Positions 8,084 to 16,150 of a DNA stretch of 64,000 bases are shown piece by piece. Location of the stretch: positions 1,240,001-1,304,000 of the forward strand of contig NZ_RAPO01000002.1 in assembly GCF_003610195.1 (NCBI RefSeq), in the 5' to 3' direction. A model generated the notes under the pieces. It saw nothing but the letters and a program-made list of their open reading frames with translations, had not been told where the DNA came from and searched no databases. Numbering within the stretch: position 1 is the stretch's first letter; every line of letters begins with the position of its first letter. The DNA is from Halopiger aswanensis (GTDB lineage Archaea; Halobacteriota; Halobacteria; Halobacteriales; Natrialbaceae). The position numbers and the translations under genes were made by a program.

Positions 8084-9142
8084 ATGGAATCGACAGCGCG
8101 CGACTTTCTCGTCGACCTGCTCGAGACGCCCTCCCCGTCGGGGTACGAAACGCGCGGCCAGCGCGTCTGGCTCGAGTACGTCGACCAGTTCGCGGACGAG
8201 GTACGGACGGACGACTACGGTAACGCCGTCGCCGTGCACGAGGGCGAGCCCGACGCACCCGAGATCGCACTGACCGGTCACGCCGACGAGATCGGCTTTA
8301 TCGTCCGGGCGATCGACGAGAACGGCTTCGTCAGGCCGGGGCCCATCGGCGGCACCGACCCGTCGATCTCCCGCGGCCAGCACGTGACGATCCACGCCGC
8401 GGACGGGCCCGTCGACGGGGTCGTCGGCCGGACGGCGATCCACCTCCGCGAGGACGACGACGAACCCGAGGTGTCGGACCTCTGGATCGATATCGGCGCC
8501 GAGAGCGAGGCGGAGGCGACCGAACGCCTCGCGATCGGCGATCCGATCACGTTCTCCTCGACGGTGTCGTGGCTCTCGGAGACCCGTCTCGCCGCCCGCG
8601 GCATCGACAACCGCGTCGGGACGTGGGCCGCCGCCGAGGGCTTTCGGGCAGCCGTCGAAGCCGAGGCCGAGGCGACCGTCTACGCCGTCTCGACCGTTCA
8701 GGAGGAGGTCGGCGTCAAGGGCGCACAGATGGTCGGCTTCGATCTCCAGCCCGACGCCGCCGTCGTCGTCGACGTCGGCCACGCGGTCGACTACCCCTCC
8801 GCACCGAGCGACAAGACGAGCCAGATGGCCCTCGGCGAGGGTCCGGCGCTCGGCCGCGGCAGTTCGAACCATCCGGTGCTGTTCGACGCCCTCCGGTCGG
8901 TCGCCGACGAGCGCGGGATCGACGTGCAGGTCGAAGCGCTCGGGCGCGGCACGGGGACGGACGCCGACGGCTTCTTCACCGCCGCGGGCGGGATCCCCTC
9001 CCAGGTCGTCAGCGTCCCCAATCGGTACATGCACACCCCCGTCGAACTGATCGACACCGACGACCTCGAGGGCGTGGCGGCGCTGCTCGGCGGCTTCGCG
9101 AGCAACGCCGCGGCGTTCGCGCCGTTCTCCGTCGAGATCTGA
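8084..9142 (+). CDS. M42 family metallo-aminopeptidase (TET-like)
   Basis: A 352-aa cytoplasmic peptidase of the M42 glutamyl-aminopeptidase / tetrahedral TET family, which trims peptides made by the proteasome. Metal-binding and catalytic signatures are present in order: TGHADEIGF (first His-Asp), IDNRVGTWAA (bridging Asp), TVQEEVGVKGAQ (catalytic Glu pair), and a late HTPVE histidine motif. Length fits the family (340-370 aa). It follows aconitase on the same strand, but 211 bp and a T-tract separate them, so it is probably independently transcribed. Confidence 0.93.
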   Translation: MESTARDFLVDLLETPSPSGYETRGQRVWLEYVDQFADEVRTDDYGNAVAVHEGEPDAPEIALTGHADEIGFIVRAIDENGFVRPGPIGGTDPSISRGQHVTIHAADGPVDGVVGRTAIHLREDDDEPEVSDLWIDIGAESEAEATERLAIGDPITFSSTVSWLSETRLAARGIDNRVGTWAAAEGFRAAVEAEAEATVYAVSTVQEEVGVKGAQMVGFDLQPDAAVVVDVGHAVDYPSAPSDKTSQMALGEGPALGRGSSNHPVLFDALRSVADERGIDVQVEALGRGTGTDADGFFTAAGGIPSQVVSVPNRYMHTPVELIDTDDLEGVAALLGGFASNAAAFAPFSVEI

Positions 9143-9244
9143 TCGCTCGCCGACGTCGAGCGCCGGGGACCGGGCCGGTGCGAAGCCGCTTCTTCCGAAC
9201 CGGTACCGACATCGACATCCGCCCGGAGCCGATAATTCGAGCGA

Positions 9245-10165
9245 ATGCCGACTCGAGGACACGAAAACGCCGGTTATCGACGCTTGTTCGAGGCGGACGG
9301 GCTGACCTTCGGCGCCGGATTTCCGATCACGGGCGCGAACCGGTCGACGCCGGACGTCGATCGGGAAGTCCACCTCGCGAAACGCGCGGAGGAACTGGGG
9401 TTCGACGGCCTCTGGGCGCGCGACGTCCCGACCTACTGGCCGAAGTTCGGCGACGCCGGCCAGACGTTCGACACGTGGCCGTGGCTCTCCCACGTCGCCG
9501 CCCACACGGACGAAGCGGCGCTCGGGACCTCGAGCATCGTCCTGACGCTCCGCCATCCGATTCACGTCGCGAAATCGGCCGCGACGGTCGACCGGCTCTC
9601 GGACGGTCGGCTCGTCCTCGGCGTCGCCTCGGGCGATCGCGACCCCGAGTACCCGGCCTTCGGCGTCGATCGCGAGGCGCGCGGCGAGGCGTTCCGCGAG
9701 CGGTTCGACGCCGTCCGAACGCTCTGGCGCGAGGAGTTTCCCGACCTCGAGGGCGAGTGGGGCTCGCTCGACGAGCAACTCGAGGTCGTTCCGAAGCCGA
9801 CGACAGAGACGATTCCCATGCTGCCGACCGGCAACGCCCGCCAGACGCGCGAGTGGATCGCCGAGCACGGCGACGGCTGGCTCTTTTACCACCTTCCGGA
9901 GCGCACGCTCGAGGACTACCTCGAAGACTGGCGGGACAAGGCGGGCGACAAGCCGTACGCGATGGCCGTCCGCGTCGAGTTGACCGACGATCCCGCGGCA
10001 CAGCCCGAAAAACTGCACTTGGGGTATCGGGCCGGCGTCGAGTGGTTCCGCGACTACTTCCACCGACTCGAGGAATACGGCGTCGACCACGTTATCGTCG
10101 GCCTCGAGAACGACGACAGCGAGCGGGCGCTCGAGCGGTTCGCGGACGAGATTCTCAACTCGTAG
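9245..10165 (+). CDS. Luciferase-type (LLM class) flavin-dependent oxidoreductase
   Basis: A 306-aa TIM-barrel oxidoreductase of the bacterial-luciferase-like superfamily. Signatures: FDGLWARDVPTYWPKFGD after strand 2, LGTSSIVLTLRHPIHVAKSA in the core, and LSDGRLVLGVASGDRDPEYPAFG for flavin phosphate binding. The domain closely resembles the luciferase-type oxidoreductase group typified by a Bacillus anthracis protein (TIGR03571 from memory). The substrate is unknown. A gap of about 100 bp separates it from the M42 gene. Confidence 0.85.
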   Translation: MPTRGHENAGYRRLFEADGLTFGAGFPITGANRSTPDVDREVHLAKRAEELGFDGLWARDVPTYWPKFGDAGQTFDTWPWLSHVAAHTDEAALGTSSIVLTLRHPIHVAKSAATVDRLSDGRLVLGVASGDRDPEYPAFGVDREARGEAFRERFDAVRTLWREEFPDLEGEWGSLDEQLEVVPKPTTETIPMLPTGNARQTREWIAEHGDGWLFYHLPERTLEDYLEDWRDKAGDKPYAMAVRVELTDDPAAQPEKLHLGYRAGVEWFRDYFHRLEEYGVDHVIVGLENDDSERALERFADEILNS

Positions 10166-10357
10166 TTGGGGCTGTAGCCGAGACGCGATTTTCGAGTGGT
10201 AAAAGGGTCTCTCGAGTAAAGAGTATATCACCCTTAGGTAGGGGCACTTCGTTGTTCTCCAGTCATCGTGAACTCGACTGCGACGACTCGTCGATTAGAG
10301 CTTTTCTCGGTGTGTACTCGAGAATAACTGTTTCCAGCAAGAGCAGTGCAAGAGGCC

Positions 10358-10374
10358 GTTGACCAGCAGTCAAC
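10358..10374. promoter_or_regulatory. TTGAC-N5-GTCAA palindrome (operator candidate 1)
   Basis: GTTGAC and GTCAAC arms separated by five bases, so the half-site centres are one helical turn apart. The same palindrome occurs twice upstream of the gene at 14655. Confidence 0.55.
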
Positions 10375-10595
10375 CGCCGCTGGACAGAACCGAGACTTGT
10401 GCTTCCCGCTATTGACCGAACGTAGACGAACCCAGAAGAGGGGGACATCGATTATTGAGTCAGAGTCGACGTGAGGTCAACTTCACCCCGACTATCTTCT
10501 AATTCAGTCAGCGTCGAACTGACGAATAATTATCGACTCCTGAAATTCATCCACGTGTGTATTACAATACTGCTTTCTGCCGACCGATAACCTGT

Positions 10596-10613
10596 GATCC
10601 CCCAGTGGGGATT
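10596..10613 (+). ncRNA. Conserved leader hairpin A
   Basis: Seven base pairs, GATCCCC with GGGGATT (one G-U closing pair), around a four-base loop. The homologous hairpin at 14557 replaces the G-U pair by G-C, so pairing is kept despite base change. Confidence 0.5.
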
Positions 10614-10736
10614 CGGGTAAGCGATGAGTCGACGTGTAATTGGTGGACAGTTGCCCAGGATAGTTTACACAGCACGTCTGGATGTTGCGTTATATCGGCG
10701 CAAATATTCCAGTAATTCATATAATAGAGGAGAGTT

Positions 10737-11819
10737 ATGAATCGACGCAAATTCATCGCAGGAGCGGGAGGTATCGTTGCGGCAGGTGTCACCGGTGTTG
10801 CCATGACTGGCAACGCTGCTGCACAAGTTGAAAATTATCAGTTTAATGGTACGACCATCGAGGGTGCAAGCGACGACGGCTCGCTCTCGGAAATTCGGGT
10901 ATGGGTAGAGAACGGCACGTTCGGCTATGAAGGCCTCGAGAACGCCGCCACGACGGCGACGGTCGAACTCCAAGCCGTCTACAACGGCTCGACCCACACG
11001 ATCGCCAGCACGACACGCGAGGACATCAGCGGCCAGAGTCAGCACGATCTCGCGTTCGAGCGCCTTGAGGGCGACGTGCTCGCCCATCCCGACCTCTCGG
11101 CGTCGAAATTCGAGTCCGGCACCGACGGTGAGACGGTCACAACCGACGACGTCGACCTGCAACTTACGGTGACGGTCACGACAACCACTGACGCCACCGT
11201 CTCGGGCTCGGTCGCGTCGAATCTCACCGTCGTCATGACGAATACGGAATCGACCGCCAGCGGCGGCGGGTCGACCGGCGGGTCGGTTCGGTCCTATGAG
11301 ACGATCGCCCAGTCCGACGACGGCTGGCAGACACTCAAAGCCGATTTCGGCGAGGTCACGCACTTCAAAATCGAACTCGACCCCGACCACTACGAGGACG
11401 GCGTGCCCGAGGGCAACAACGGCACCGAATGGCCGGACAACCCTGACGAGTATTTCCAGGAGGTCATCGTCGACCACGGCGCCGACGGGCCGACCGACGA
11501 GTATCGGTTCGGCTTCCACGGCCCTGGTGGTCTCGGCAGCACGGACAACACGGAGGGCTACATCCGCGCGAACTACGGTACCGACGACTCGCCGGATCGC
11601 AAAGACTTCGGCGAGAACGAAGACATCGAGGGCTTTACCGCCAGCGAGAGCGACGACAAGCTCACCTACACGTTCACAGTCGACTGGACGACCCTGGGCG
11701 TCGACGGCGATCTCGCAGCGCCCGGCAAGCCTGGCGAAGTCTATCTCGAAGCCTTCGGCGGTGACGGCGGCGAAGGACGCATGGGCTCGACGGGCACCGT
11801 CTACTACAACGTGAAGTAA
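10737..11819 (+). CDS. Secreted RR-signal protein, two-domain surface protein of unknown function
   Basis: A 360-aa protein with a twin-arginine signal (NRRKFIAGAGGIVAAG) and a likely cut after the AAA of NAAAQ near residue 30. The first half is beta-rich and Thr-rich. A GGGSTGG linker near residue 180 joins it to a second, acidic beta domain. I do not recognise either domain. It is the first gene of the accessory surface locus and shares its upstream module with the TasA-like gene at 14655. A lipoprotein gene starts one base after its stop, so the two are co-translated. The translation start is supported by GAGGAG just upstream. Confidence 0.85.
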   Translation: MNRRKFIAGAGGIVAAGVTGVAMTGNAAAQVENYQFNGTTIEGASDDGSLSEIRVWVENGTFGYEGLENAATTATVELQAVYNGSTHTIASTTREDISGQSQHDLAFERLEGDVLAHPDLSASKFESGTDGETVTTDDVDLQLTVTVTTTTDATVSGSVASNLTVVMTNTESTASGGGSTGGSVRSYETIAQSDDGWQTLKADFGEVTHFKIELDPDHYEDGVPEGNNGTEWPDNPDEYFQEVIVDHGADGPTDEYRFGFHGPGGLGSTDNTEGYIRANYGTDDSPDRKDFGENEDIEGFTASESDDKLTYTFTVDWTTLGVDGDLAAPGKPGEVYLEAFGGDGGEGRMGSTGTVYYNVK

Positions 11820-11820
11820 G

Positions 11821-12477
11821 ATGCGACGGCGGAGCCTGCTCGTCGGGCTCACCGTCGCTCTAGCTGGCTGTTCGTCGCCGGACGAACAGGACGGCTCAGA
11901 AAACGACAATATTTCTGACGGTCCTGAACAGCCAGATAGTACACCTGGAGAGACGGATGAGCCGGACGACGAGACGCCGGATGAGCCCGAAGATGAGTCC
12001 GGCAAGGATCCCGAGACGGAGCCTGGTAAGGAACCAGACGACGAGACGCGTGAGCCCGATATCAAGTATAGCGTCTCGGTCGATCGACCCACCCCGACGC
12101 GAATCCATCACTCGGTGGATGTTGCCGTCACGATTGAGAACACGGGAGGTCAGACAGGTACATATAATTACACACTCACCCTCTCTAACGGGGGTGACGA
12201 GGAGGTTTCAGACTCCGGGAAGATCGATCCCGGTGAGAGAAAGACGACCACCCACACGTTCGACCTCGATCGGACAGGGGAGTACGAGATCGCCTTCAAC
12301 GGCGAAACCGTGGCCGAATTCCTCGTCCGCTCCTCCAGCTCCGGCGGTGGAAGTGGGGGCGGAGGCGGAGGTAGTGGCGATGGTGGAGATGAAGATGACG
12401 ACGAGTCAGAAGGAAACGCCACAGTTGGTGGCGAAGTGACCGGTTGCATCGAGACAGACGAAACCCCCTGCAACTAG
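11821..12477 (+). CDS. Secreted lipoprotein with CARDB-like domain and Gly-rich tail
   Basis: A 218-aa protein. An RRRSLLVGLTVALAGC start is a twin-arginine signal ending in a lipobox cysteine at residue 17, so it should be lipid-anchored outside the cell. Residues 20-80 are a Pro/Glu/Asp-rich stalk. Residues 81-170 resemble a CARDB/Ig-like adhesion module (VAVTIENTGGQTGTYNYTLT). The tail is poly-Gly/Ser and acidic, with two cysteines near the end (GCIETDETPC). It starts one base after the preceding gene and so shares its transcript. Function is unknown; a surface-assembly or anchoring role is inferred from position. Confidence 0.8.
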   Translation: MRRRSLLVGLTVALAGCSSPDEQDGSENDNISDGPEQPDSTPGETDEPDDETPDEPEDESGKDPETEPGKEPDDETREPDIKYSVSVDRPTPTRIHHSVDVAVTIENTGGQTGTYNYTLTLSNGGDEEVSDSGKIDPGERKTTTHTFDLDRTGEYEIAFNGETVAEFLVRSSSSGGGSGGGGGGSGDGGDEDDDESEGNATVGGEVTGCIETDETPCN

Positions 12478-12777
12478 CTGACCTCCGCCTTTTTCGCTGG
12501 CTCACGCAGACTGAGTAGCCTCCGGCTCGAGCTCACGACTCCATCCAGGTCATGTTGGACTCGAGTCCGTAGTGGTCCTTTCCCATCGGAGAGAGTGCCA
12601 CAGCCTGACGAATGCGCAGGAGGGCTCGTTCCGGCAGACGAATTCGCGAGGAAAGGTCTCCTCAAGGTGGTCTACGACGGAGAACACGAGGAATTCATTC
12701 CGGCAATATCAGTAACTGCATCGGTCTGGAGGGATCTGACAACGTCACTGAGAAGAAGGGACACAGAGTGACTGTAG
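12478..12777. other. Intergenic stretch, possible decayed coding fragment
   Basis: Three hundred bases between converging genes. One frame (GTG at 12595, stop at 12769-12771, 58 aa) reads GLVPADEFARKGLLKVVYD, which looks protein-like, but there is no promoter or start signal and third-position GC is only moderate. I do not call a gene. Confidence 0.35.
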
Positions 12778-13287
12778 CTAACACTCTGTCTGAAGCGTCA
12801 GCGTCCGTTCGGTCTCGATATGCGTCGTCTCTCCGGTCGCCTCGATCTCGAGTGCGGTCGTGATCGACTCGCCGACGGACTGGTCCGAGCGGAGATCCAA
12901 ATCGATCCCGACACTGATCTTATCTCCGGGTCCCAACTCCTCGGTACGTAATCGACCATCGTCGATTTCGACATTATCTGCGTCGTCGACGAACCTGAAT
13001 CGATCATCCTCGAGTTCGATTGCGAGGGAAAGCGACTCGGGAAGCTGGTTGATAACGTCGAACGATACGATCGGACACCGTTCCGCGCCGTTTTCGAACA
13101 GAACACCGCCGGTTTCGACGTCTTCGGACGTGTTAGCCTCTAGTCCGAGATACGCATTCTCGTCGCTGGCCACGTCGACGTCGACGTTCCGCTCCACCTT
13201 GCTACTCGAGAAGCTGAGCGTTTCGACGGCTAATAGCCCGCTCGAGCCGGCGATCATCGCGAGCGCGGTACGTCGCGTCGGTTTCAT
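12778..13287 (-). CDS. DUF1102/TasA-like secreted protein, divergent copy
   Basis: A 169-aa protein. It begins with an RR-type signal (TRRTALAMIAGSSGLLAVET) and then a segment SSSKVERNVDVDVASDENAY. That segment aligns by eye with the mature N-terminus of the two proteins encoded at 14655 and 15282 (VEADR or VEAER, then SI, then A-DA-AFL). The rest is a beta-sandwich-like acidic domain with NxxPESLSLAIE-type strands, as in the camelysin/TasA/DUF1102 group. It lies on the opposite strand to its relatives and lacks the GAFTS motif, so it is a more distant paralog. Confidence 0.75.
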   Translation of the reverse strand: MKPTRRTALAMIAGSSGLLAVETLSFSSSKVERNVDVDVASDENAYLGLEANTSEDVETGGVLFENGAERCPIVSFDVINQLPESLSLAIELEDDRFRFVDDADNVEIDDGRLRTEELGPGDKISVGIDLDLRSDQSVGESITTALEIEATGETTHIETERTLTLQTEC

Positions 13288-13405
13288 GATCGTCGTCGCT
13301 GCTCCCGGTGCCAGTGTCGGTGTCGATCTGCCATCAGACTGCGATCACCCGTCTACCTGCGTTATTCGTATGCAACATACGTCGGCCGAATCGGAACTCA
13401 CCCCC

Positions 13406-14125
13406 TCACCGGTCGTTCCTGGCCTCAATCGAATCCTGATACTCGAACTCGAGATCCGACGACGGCGGTTCGTCGGCGATCCCCAGTCGATTTCGACGGG
13501 CGTAGTATCGGTGTGCGAGCGCCGAGACGCCGAAGGCGACGACGACGAAGACGCCCCACGCCGACTGCGAGACCGCGCCGAACGGACCCAGACCCGTCGA
13601 GACGGCCGCGAGCAGCAGGCCGGACAGCCCCGTCAGCCCCAGATAGTAATCGCTCCAGGGAATTTCGCGCCCGCGTACGATATCCATGTAGATCTCGACG
13701 TCCTCGAGTACCGGCGTCGGCGAGACCGTCCCCCGGTCCTGATTGAAGTCGACGACACCTGCCTCGTCCATCTTCGGCAGGTGCGACTGGTGCAAGGCGG
13801 TGTAGACGCGCTTGCGGTCGCTGCTGGTCACTTCGTGCATCTCGAGGCCGTCCTCCCAGGCGGCGATTTGCTGGGAGAGCGTCCCGATGTCGAGCGTGTC
13901 CTGCTCGCGCATGAGCTCGTGGAGGATGTGGCGTCGCCGCCGGTTCGAGAGGATCTCGAAGAGTTCGTCCTCGGTGAGTATGTGATCGGGTTCGGTGTCG
14001 GTCGCATCCGATTGGTTGCCTGCCCTGTCGCCTGCGTCCGTCCCCAGTTCCGTGTTCGATTTCGCGTCCGCGTTCGCTTTCGATGAGTCAGTTCCCCCGG
14101 ACGGTTTCGCGTGAGTCGCCCCCAT
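13406..14125 (-). CDS. Membrane-anchored winged-helix transcription regulator (DUF7344-type)
   Basis: A 239-aa protein. Residues 1-50 are a Ser/Thr/Asp-rich leader. Residues 50-130 are a winged-helix domain (LFEILSNRRRRHILHELM, then VYTALHQSHLPKMDEAGVV), as in haloarchaeal ArsR/DUF7344 regulators. Two membrane helices follow at about residues 163-181 and 189-206. A DNA-binding domain tied to the membrane suggests sensing of the envelope. It sits between the two groups of surface-protein genes and is divergent from the gene at 14655, so it is a natural candidate to bind the TTGAC palindromes in the shared intergenic region. Confidence 0.82.
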   Translation of the reverse strand: MGATHAKPSGGTDSSKANADAKSNTELGTDAGDRAGNQSDATDTEPDHILTEDELFEILSNRRRRHILHELMREQDTLDIGTLSQQIAAWEDGLEMHEVTSSDRKRVYTALHQSHLPKMDEAGVVDFNQDRGTVSPTPVLEDVEIYMDIVRGREIPWSDYYLGLTGLSGLLLAAVSTGLGPFGAVSQSAWGVFVVVAFGVSALAHRYYARRNRLGIADEPPSSDLEFEYQDSIEARNDR

Positions 14126-14315
14126 TACGGATAGGCGGTATCACATCATGGAACAAAAGTATTGGCCTCTCAATAAATAATTGCGTCTGATCAATACGAA
14201 ACTTATCGGAACGGGTGTTCGTTCGGAATCCTATTCAGTTCGTCAAGCAGACCAATACCGCATCGATACGTCGTTCAACCGACGGTATACCGGGCCGAGA
14301 TGGCCCGTCAGCCCC

Positions 14316-14334
14316 GGTTGACTACGGGTCAACC
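14316..14334. promoter_or_regulatory. TTGAC-N5-GTCAA palindrome (operator candidate 2)
   Basis: GGTTGAC and GTCAACC form perfect seven-base arms with a five-base spacer, the best copy of the motif in the window. Confidence 0.6.
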
Positions 14335-14371
14335 ACGGCCATGCGGGCCTCGATCGGGTCGGCGGAGGCGA

Positions 14372-14386
14372 TTGACCGTCAGTCAA
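14372..14386. promoter_or_regulatory. TTGAC-N5-GTCAA palindrome (operator candidate 3)
   Basis: Perfect TTGAC and GTCAA arms with a five-base spacer, 56 bp from candidate 2 (between five and six helical turns). Confidence 0.55.
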
Positions 14387-14556
14387 CGACGGCTGGACTG
14401 CGATTTACGGGCCGCTGAGACGAGGCGGACTCGAGTCAACCCGTCGAACACTCAGTCCGCCGGTCGGTCGGTGCAGGATTGACCGATCGCCATCTGATCC
14501 TGAAATTAACTCCACGAGCGTATTACAATATCCGTTGCCGGACACCGATGCAATGT

Positions 14557-14575
14557 GATCCCCGAGGCGGGGATC
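14557..14575 (+). ncRNA. Conserved leader hairpin B
   Basis: GATCCCC pairs perfectly with GGGGATC over seven bases around a five-base loop. It lies 27 bp after TATTACAATA, so near the presumed 5' end of the transcript, and about 80 nt before the start codon. Counterpart of the hairpin at 10596. Confidence 0.5.
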
Positions 14576-14654
14576 GGGCGCGACGAGGTGGCGTGCGACG
14601 CGACGTGCGGTCGCTCGCGGTAAGACGACAACCACGACAACGGAGCATCCAATC

Positions 14655-15269
14655 ATGGAACGACGCAAATTTGTCATCGGACTGGGATCGCTCGCCGCTG
14701 GTTCAGCGGCTGCAATGGGTACGGGCGCGTTCACGAGTGTTGAAGCCGACCGTAGTCTCTCCATTGATACCGCGGGAGACGCGAACGCTTTCCTCGCCTT
14801 CTCACGGGCGACTGATGATGACGGTAACGTTTACCCGAACGCGCAGGAATATGTCGAGGGAGACCTAAGTAGTGGTCAGTTCAGTCTCGACTTTACGCAG
14901 TCCGACGACACTAACGGTGCGGCGAACGGCATCAACAAGAATGCGAAGACGATTTTCGACAACCTCTTCGACATCACAAACAACGGTACGCAGGACGTTG
15001 TTCTCTCCGTCAAGTCCGACTTGATCGCCTCCCAGGGCGGTTTTCTGGGAATTTACGCCGAGAACTCTCAGGGCGATGACTCGGACAACACCGGGCTGAG
15101 TTACAACGGCGACTCCACCGACGATACTTACTGGGGCACTACCACTCTAAGTCCCGGCGAGTCCGCGTCGAATGTGGGTATTTACATTCCGAAGGGTCAC
15201 AGCACCGGCGATCTGAGCGGCGGAACGCTCACCTTCATCGCCGAAAAGACCGGCGGGAACCAGGACTAA
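14655..15269 (+). CDS. TasA-like/DUF1102 secreted protein 1
   Basis: A 204-aa protein. The signal ERRKFVIGLGSLAAGSAAAM is followed by GTGAFTSVEADRSLSIDT and DANAFLAF. This N-terminal pattern marks the haloarchaeal DUF1102 proteins, which resemble camelysin/TasA fibre subunits processed by SipW-type peptidases. The mature part is acidic, rich in Asn, Gly and Thr, and has no cysteines. It is encoded 12 bp before a paralog of similar layout, so both are probably made together. A SipW-like peptidase is encoded 3.5 kb downstream. A fibre or cell-surface matrix role is inferred. Confidence 0.85.
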   Translation: MERRKFVIGLGSLAAGSAAAMGTGAFTSVEADRSLSIDTAGDANAFLAFSRATDDDGNVYPNAQEYVEGDLSSGQFSLDFTQSDDTNGAANGINKNAKTIFDNLFDITNNGTQDVVLSVKSDLIASQGGFLGIYAENSQGDDSDNTGLSYNGDSTDDTYWGTTTLSPGESASNVGIYIPKGHSTGDLSGGTLTFIAEKTGGNQD

Positions 15270-15281
15270 CATATCAGAGAT

Positions 15282-15824
15282 ATGAGACGGCGTAGGTTCC
15301 TCGCGAGCGTTGGTGGGCTCGCCGCTGCCGGGAGCATTGCTTTCGGTAGTGGCGCGTTCACCAGCGTTGAAGCCGAGCGAAACGTCTCCATTGCCGTCGC
15401 CGCCGACGCCTACGCGTTCCTCCGGATGCATCCGATTCCGGATGAAGGAATCGACGGTGAGGATACCCGTCGTTCCTTCACGACCGGGGGTGAAGTCGAG
15501 TTCGAACTTCCTGGTACTGGAGACGGTGAGAACCAGAACGCCGAAGGCGTCGGACTGGACTCGGTCTACGAGTTCCACGACCTGGTCACAATCAGTAACC
15601 AGGGAACGCAGCCGGTGACGCTGCAGAGCACGTACGACGGTAACAACCTCGACGATCTCGCACTCGTCAACGACGACGGAGTGCTCCGGGATAACCCACC
15701 GGAACTCAACGTCGGTGAAGGGATTGACGTCGGGCTCTACGTCGACACTCACGGGTCCAGCCTCGGAGAGTTCGACGAGACGCTCACTATTGTTGCCGAG
15801 CGCGTCGGCGGAAATCAAGACTGA
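15282..15824 (+). CDS. TasA-like/DUF1102 secreted protein 2
   Basis: A 180-aa paralog of the preceding protein. The signal RRRRFLASVGGLAAAGSIAF is followed by GSGAFTSVEAERNVSIAV and DAYAFLRM. The C-terminus ends in ERVGGNQD, nearly the same as EKTGGNQD in protein 1, so similarity spans the whole length. The start lies 12 bp after the stop of gene 1. It probably forms fibres or a matrix together with protein 1, as TasA and TapA-type partners do in Bacillus; this is inferred from family and arrangement. Confidence 0.85.
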   Translation: MRRRRFLASVGGLAAAGSIAFGSGAFTSVEAERNVSIAVAADAYAFLRMHPIPDEGIDGEDTRRSFTTGGEVEFELPGTGDGENQNAEGVGLDSVYEFHDLVTISNQGTQPVTLQSTYDGNNLDDLALVNDDGVLRDNPPELNVGEGIDVGLYVDTHGSSLGEFDETLTIVAERVGGNQD

Positions 15825-15909
15825 CGGGCCACACCCGTTAACCCACCCTGATTGGTTTCTTTCGCCCGGTTCGATTCTGGCGGTGGGTCTTCTGCGGGAA
15901 AGTCTAGTA

Positions 15910-16150
15910 TGAAACGACGACTCTTGCTCGGTGTCGCGTCCGCCGCCGGAGCTGGCAGGCTTCTCGGGTCGGACGCGTTTACGAGCGTGGAAGCCGACCG
16001 CATGGTCACTGTCTAGGTTGCACACGACGACCGTGCGTTCCTCATGCTGAAACAACACGTACAAGTAACTAGGTAACCGAACCAGGTATTCTCCTACCAC
16101 GAGGACGGCCAGCGAGTATACCATCCCTCGACGACGCAGGCTCCGACTTC
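15910..16150 (+). pseudogene. Decayed third copy of the TasA-like gene
   Basis: An ATG at 15910 opens MKRRLLLGVASAAGAGR, then the frame breaks. From 15969 the next frame reads SDAFTSVEADRMVTV followed by a TAG at 16014-16016 and then VAHDDRAFLMLKQ, followed by another stop and YHEDGQRVYHPS. This matches the order RR signal, AFTSVEADR, A-DA-AFL, DDDGNVYPN of the gene at 14655. One frameshift of about one base plus in-frame stops make it non-functional. Confidence 0.75.

Larger units (their letters stand above)
10166..10736 (+). promoter_or_regulatory. Long regulatory region upstream of the first surface-protein gene (copy A)
   Basis: No gene is seen in 571 bases. The region contains a perfect palindrome at 10358-10374 (GTTGAC, five bases, GTCAAC), a conserved core that ends TATTACAATA (10538-10569), and a hairpin GATCCCC-CAGT-GGGGATT at 10596-10613. 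The same three elements in the same order occur before the gene at 14655. If TATTACAATA acts as the TATA box, the transcript has a leader of about 150 nt that carries the hairpin. A GAGGAG ribosome-binding site lies at 10728-10733, just before the ATG. Confidence 0.6.
14126..14654 (+). promoter_or_regulatory. Regulatory region upstream of the TasA-like gene pair (copy B)
   Basis: No gene is seen in 529 bases. It contains two TTGAC-N5-GTCAA palindromes (14316-14334 and 14372-14386), single TTGAC or GTCAA half-sites near 14434 and 14479, the conserved core ending TATTACAATA (14498-14530), and the hairpin at 14557-14575. The same elements in the same order lie before the gene at 10737. The left end holds the start region of the divergent winged-helix gene. 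Confidence 0.6.

Noticed and set aside
12595-12771. A 58-aa frame starting with GTG.
   Set aside because: It looks protein-like in the second half, but no promoter, ribosome-binding site or known relative supports it; kept only as a note.
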